Assembly: GCA_019637895.1 (NCBI GenBank)
Contig: JAHBUU010000011.1
Coordinates: 1 to 36,045, forward strand
DNA from: Pseudobdellovibrionaceae bacterium
GTDB taxonomy: Bacteria; Bdellovibrionota; Bdellovibrionia; Bdellovibrionales; Bdellovibrionaceae
Direction: 5' to 3'
Length of the DNA stretch: 36,045 nucleotides
Both the position numbers and the translations under genes were made by a program. The notes below the pieces were generated by a model. The model saw nothing but the letters and a program-made list of their open reading frames with translations. It ran no database searches and was not told where the DNA came from. Shown one piece after another: positions 32,577-36,045 of the stretch. Within the stretch, counting starts at the first letter, position 1. Every line of letters starts with the position of its first letter.

Positions 32577-33932
32577 CTAGAGCAACGCGAGAACTTCAAG
32601 GCCGAGTTTCCAGCCATCTCCCGCACCGAGGGTGACAAAGACATCGTCCTTTTTCAACATGGCGCGAATCCGCTGAGCGGACGAAGCGTCACGCACGAAA
32701 TAGTGCTTGTCCGAATGCTTCATCTCTTCGACCAGACGAGTGGCCGTGATCCCTGGAATCGGCGCCTCACCCGCAGGATAGATGTCGCTGATCAGAATCA
32801 CATCCGCCAAATTGAAACAGGTCGTAAAGTCATGCCAGCAGTGCTGAGTCCTCGAGAAACGATGGGGCTGAAAAAAAACGACGACGCGTTTTTGAGGGAA
32901 CCTTTCGCGGAATCCCTGAAGAACGGCTCGAACCTCGGTGGGATGATGTCCATAGTCGTCATAAACCATGACGCCATTCTTTTCGCCCTTGAAATGAAAG
33001 CGTCGATCAACGCCATCGAAGCGCTCCAAGCCGCGAAGAGCCTGCTCGACCGTGACACCGGCCGCCCGGCTCGCAGCAAACGCCGCCAACGCATTCAGAG
33101 CATTGTGCCGTCCCGGAAGCTTCAAGGACAACTGCCCCAAGGGACTTAGGCTTTCTCCATGACGTTCACAAATCTGGTACGAGCCATTTTCACCCGCAAT
33201 GACCAGATCGTTATGGGTTTCAAAGCCGTAGAAGATGATCCGTTTCGGATGATTGGCGAAGAGCTCTTTCAAACGTGGATCATCGCCGCAGACGATGCAG
33301 ACACCGTAAAAAGGCACCTTCAGAGCGAAATCGACAAAGGCCTTCTCGAGATTCTCGAAACTTTTGAAATGATCCAGATGATCCGAGTCGATATTCGTGA
33401 TGATGGCGATCTCCGGAGACAATTTGTGAAAGCTGCCATCGCTTTCATCCGCCTCGGCCACCAGCCATTCACCGTCCCCGAGAAAGGCCGTCGACTGAAT
33501 CCGATCGAAACGCCCGCCAACCACGATGGTGGGGCTCAGTTGGCTTTCGAGCAAAATCGACGAGGTCATACTGGTCGTCGTGGTCTTTCCATGGGTTCCC
33601 GCCACGGCGAGCCCCCGCTTGAGTCGCATGATTTCCGCCAGTGCTTCCGCTCTGGGGATCAGAGGAATCCGCTTGGCCCGAGCTTCGGCGATCTCGGGGT
33701 TGGTCATGGGAATGGCACTCGAATAAACGACGACATCGGCATCGCCGACCTGCGAGGCATTGTGACCTTTGAAAATCGACAGGCCCAAGTTTTTCAATCG
33801 CAGGGTATTGGCGTTCTCGCCGACGTCACTTCCCGAGACCTTGGCTCCCATATTATGAAGGAGTTCGGCCAGGCCGCACATTCCAATGCCACCAACACCG
33901 ACGAAATGAAAACGGGTTTTCTGCAGTCTCAT
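32577..33932 (-). CDS. murC: UDP-N-acetylmuramate-L-alanine ligase
   Basis: MurC adds L-alanine to UDP-MurNAc, the first amino acid of the wall stem peptide, in the cytosol. The 451-aa product has the N-terminal Rossmann motif GVGGIGMCG (12-20), the ATP-binding GTHGKTTTT (112-120), a SDHLDHFKSFENL segment, the LPGRHNALNALAA motif and DDYGHHPTEV, a MurC hallmark. The ATG overlaps the murG stop (ATGA), with GGAG 5 nt upstream inside murG, indicating tight coupling. Downstream, 62 nt precede the M48 gene. Confidence 0.97.
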   Translation of the reverse strand: MRLQKTRFHFVGVGGIGMCGLAELLHNMGAKVSGSDVGENANTLRLKNLGLSIFKGHNASQVGDADVVVYSSAIPMTNPEIAEARAKRIPLIPRAEALAEIMRLKRGLAVAGTHGKTTTTSMTSSILLESQLSPTIVVGGRFDRIQSTAFLGDGEWLVAEADESDGSFHKLSPEIAIITNIDSDHLDHFKSFENLEKAFVDFALKVPFYGVCIVCGDDPRLKELFANHPKRIIFYGFETHNDLVIAGENGSYQICERHGESLSPLGQLSLKLPGRHNALNALAAFAASRAAGVTVEQALRGLERFDGVDRRFHFKGEKNGVMVYDDYGHHPTEVRAVLQGFRERFPQKRVVVFFQPHRFSRTQHCWHDFTTCFNLADVILISDIYPAGEAPIPGITATRLVEEMKHSDKHYFVRDASSAQRIRAMLKKDDVFVTLGAGDGWKLGLEVLALL

Positions 33933-35014
33933 ACGTCTCCAGGAGACAAAATCAAATCCGCGATCTTGTGCGCGGCTTTCGGTTTATGGAAGTTCCGCAG
34001 ATTTTCTCTCATGGTCAGACGTCTTTGGGAATCATTTTTCAGCTTGAGGATTTCCTCTTTCAGACGCTCGGGTGTGAGCTCGCTCTGAGGAACCATCAAG
34101 GCGGCATCGCGCTGAACAAGACTCTCGGCGTTCTTGCGTTGATGATCATCGGCGGCCGACGGCAGAGGAATCAGGATCGCAGGACGACGAACAGCGGCGA
34201 GTTCTGCGACCGTGCTCGCTCCCGAGCGACAGATCACCATGTCCGCCCACAGATATCTTTGATCCATGTCATGCAAAAACTCGAAGGCATTGACCCCGGA
34301 AATTCCTTGGTAGGCCTCAGAGATGCTCTTGTAGTCTGCGGTCCCCGTCTGGTGAACAAAGCGAATGTCCTGACGCCACTCGGGATCCAGCTTGAGCAGA
34401 TCTCTGACGGCATGATTGATCGAGCGTGCTCCCTGACTGCCACCGAAAATCAAGACATGGAAATCGGCCCCATCAGCTGCCCTGTCTTTGACCTGCTCGA
34501 CCTCAGCACGAACCGGCAGTCCGACCGAGACGATTTTTTTACTTTTCAACTCACGAACAGCATCTTCGAAAACGACAAAGCTTCGGCGCACAAACCGGGA
34601 CAGCCAGCGATTCGTCAATCCAGGCTTGGCATTGGGCTCCCAAATCGCCGCTCGAAATCCCAATAAAGAGGCCATCAAAACGAAAGGACCCGAGGCATAG
34701 CCACCGACACCCAGAACGGCTTCCGGTTTCAGCTCCATCAAAAGAGCCGCCGATTGAATCATGGCTTTGGGGATTCCAAACAACGTCTTGATTTTTCCGA
34801 TCAAGCCGCCACCGGTGTTCAGCTTTCCGATGGTCATGAGATGCAAGGGGAATCCCTCTTTCGGAACAATCTTGTTTTCAAGGCCTGCGGGCGTTCCGAC
34901 AAAATGAATTTCAAGATCGGGATCTTTTTCCTGCAAGGCGCGAGCAATGGCGATACCGGGGTAAATATGTCCTCCGGTCCCCCCGCCTGCGATGATCACG
35001 GTCTTTTTGTCCAT
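33929..35014 (-). CDS. murG: UDP-GlcNAc:undecaprenyl-PP-MurNAc-pentapeptide GlcNAc transferase
   Basis: MurG converts lipid I to lipid II at the cytoplasmic face of the inner membrane. The 361-aa product has the GGGTGGHIYPG loop near its N-terminus, the GVGGYASGPFVL segment, EPNAKPGLTNRWLSRF, FGGSQGARSINHAV, and the donor-binding CRSGASTVAELAAVRRPAILIPLPSAADDHQ region. ATG 35012-35014 is chosen. A TTG at 35021-35023 is in frame and overlaps the ftsW stop, but leaves no room for a ribosome site. It lies between ftsW and murC with 4-nt to short overlaps, so all three share a transcript. Confidence 0.97.
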   Translation of the reverse strand: MDKKTVIIAGGGTGGHIYPGIAIARALQEKDPDLEIHFVGTPAGLENKIVPKEGFPLHLMTIGKLNTGGGLIGKIKTLFGIPKAMIQSAALLMELKPEAVLGVGGYASGPFVLMASLLGFRAAIWEPNAKPGLTNRWLSRFVRRSFVVFEDAVRELKSKKIVSVGLPVRAEVEQVKDRAADGADFHVLIFGGSQGARSINHAVRDLLKLDPEWRQDIRFVHQTGTADYKSISEAYQGISGVNAFEFLHDMDQRYLWADMVICRSGASTVAELAAVRRPAILIPLPSAADDHQRKNAESLVQRDAALMVPQSELTPERLKEEILKLKNDSQRRLTMRENLRNFHKPKAAHKIADLILSPGDV

Positions 35015-35019
35015 GCCGA

Positions 35020-36045
35020 TCAAACCTTTTTCAAGCGGCGGAATCTTGCCGCGAAAGGCGCGCCCTCAATCGCATTCTCTAGCGAAAGCAGCAAACCAAA
35101 CAGGAAACAGAGGCAGAGCAAAGAGCTCCCTCCATAACTCATGAAAGGAAGAGTCAAACCTTTGGTGGGAAGCATTCCCATGACCACTCCGGCATTGATG
35201 AAAACACTCAATCCGAAAATCATCGAAAGGCCCAACGCACAAGCCCTCTTGAATGGCTCTTCCGCTTTCACCGCCAACTGGATTCCGCGGAAGACAACGA
35301 AACCGTACAAAAGCAAAAGCAAGCTCACGCCCAAAAATCCCATTTCTTCACCAAAGACGGCGAGAGTGAAATCAGTATGGGCCTCGGGCAAGAAAAACAG
35401 TTTGCCCTGACCTTGACCAAGCCCTGCTCCGGTCAGACCACCGGAATGAAAGCTCAGCATACTTTGAATCGCCTGGAAGCCCTTTTGATCGGGATCGGCC
35501 CAAGGATCCAAAAAGGCCTCAACCCGGGCTCGACGATAAGGTTTGAGCATCACCAAAAAATAGAAAGCCGGCAGGATCACCGCAAAGCCCGAGACGATCC
35601 ATCTCCACTTGAGCCCGAAAGCAAACAGCAAGGAAAGACCCACCATGCACAGAATGGCGAAGGTTCCAAAGTCGGGTTGCTTCAAAAGCAAAACGAAAGG
35701 CACGATCAAAATCAAAAGGAGCCACCACGGCTTGATCCGACTCAGAAAGTTCGACGAACGGACAAAGAGGCTTGAGACCAACAGGACAAAGGCAATTTTC
35801 AAAAGTTCAGAAGGCTCAAAACGAAAGCCCAAAGGAAGATCAATCCAGCGAAGCGCACCGCCGACGCGAACGCCCAGGCCCGGAATGAATGTCGCAATGA
35901 CCATGAGACTTGCGACAGGCCACAAGGCCCAGCCCCACTTTTCCACCAGATGAAAAGGAATCGAAGCTGTTCCGATCAGAACGACGAGTCCCAACAGAGT
36001 GAACAAGAGTTGTCTCTGGAAGAAGTAGAGCCCGTTCGCATAGGA
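35020..36045 (-). CDS. ftsW: peptidoglycan glycosyltransferase FtsW, N-terminus cut by window edge
   Basis: FtsW is the SEDS-family polymerase that builds septal glycan from lipid II with its class B PBP partner. The visible 341 residues carry the YFFQRQLL segment, the YRRARVEAFLDPWADPDQKGFQAIQS motif, GGLTGAGLGQGQGKLFFLPEAHTDFTLAVFGEEMGFLG (which includes the essential Glu/Asp loop), and GMLPTKGLTLPFMSYGGSS. All are diagnostic of the FtsW/RodA family; context favours FtsW. The frame stays open to the right edge, so the gene starts outside; roughly 40-50 residues are missing. A TTG at 36004-36006 is in frame but internal. The stop lies 5 nt before the murG ATG. Confidence 0.95.
   Translation of the reverse strand, partial: SYANGLYFFQRQLLFTLLGLVVLIGTASIPFHLVEKWGWALWPVASLMVIATFIPGLGVRVGGALRWIDLPLGFRFEPSELLKIAFVLLVSSLFVRSSNFLSRIKPWWLLLILIVPFVLLLKQPDFGTFAILCMVGLSLLFAFGLKWRWIVSGFAVILPAFYFLVMLKPYRRARVEAFLDPWADPDQKGFQAIQSMLSFHSGGLTGAGLGQGQGKLFFLPEAHTDFTLAVFGEEMGFLGVSLLLLLYGFVVFRGIQLAVKAEEPFKRACALGLSMIFGLSVFINAGVVMGMLPTKGLTLPFMSYGGSSLLCLCFLFGLLLSLENAIEGAPFAARFRRLKKV

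Overview
The window looks like a chromosomal, mostly housekeeping segment from a Gram-negative bacterium. The evidence is an LpxH-like lipid A enzyme, several outer-membrane beta-barrels, lipoproteins and an AMIN-domain protein. I infer a member of Bdellovibrionota (Bdellovibrio-like) or a close relative. The grounds are a division/wall cluster in the order ftsW-murG-murC-murB-ftsQ-ftsA-ftsZ, a Ser/Thr kinase with a PEGA tail, many small secreted proteins with no recognisable family, and a lipoprotein ending its signal peptide in FQNC. This is pattern recognition, not a database result. No tRNA, rRNA, CRISPR array, insertion sequence or phage gene was found.

Left part (1-9.2 kb). coaE points left. 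Divergent from it is a tightly overlapping rightward set: Ser/Thr kinase-PEGA, long-chain acyl-CoA ligase, a small lipoprotein and a Zincin_1-type metallopeptidase. Next come leftward envelope genes: an AMIN-domain protein overlapping a beta-barrel gene by 4 nt, a secreted protein, a strong hairpin, and a secreted coiled-coil protein. A rightward Tyr/Cys-rich lipoprotein diverges from the AMIN gene.

Middle part (9.2-20.4 kb). A rightward run holds an M3 oligopeptidase, NAD kinase (nadK) and recN, ending at a clear terminator. It is followed by an oligopeptidase B-like S9 peptidase with its own terminator, a membrane-anchored YiiX-like permuted papain-fold protein, a leftward Nudix hydrolase, a rightward beta-barrel and a leftward protein with a degenerate receiver-like N-terminus.

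Right part (20.6-36.0 kb, all leftward). Reading in transcription order: ftsW (cut by the window edge), murG, murC, an M48 lipoprotein peptidase, a terminator, an unknown 101-aa gene, murB, a full-length two-TMD/two-NBD ABCC/MRP-like ABC exporter, ftsQ, a beta-barrel, a terminator, a roughly 520-nt region with a 42-aa small ORF and several hairpins, ftsA, ftsZ and lpxH. MurC and MurB make lipid II precursors and MurG completes lipid II. FtsW polymerises glycan, FtsQ links to the divisome, and FtsA anchors FtsZ. LpxH would tie lipid A synthesis to the same transcript.

The most unusual points are the ABCC-type exporter embedded between murB and ftsQ, the structured small-ORF-bearing leader in front of ftsA, the 1-nt spacing of lpxH behind ftsZ, and a tandem 10-residue duplication inside RecN.
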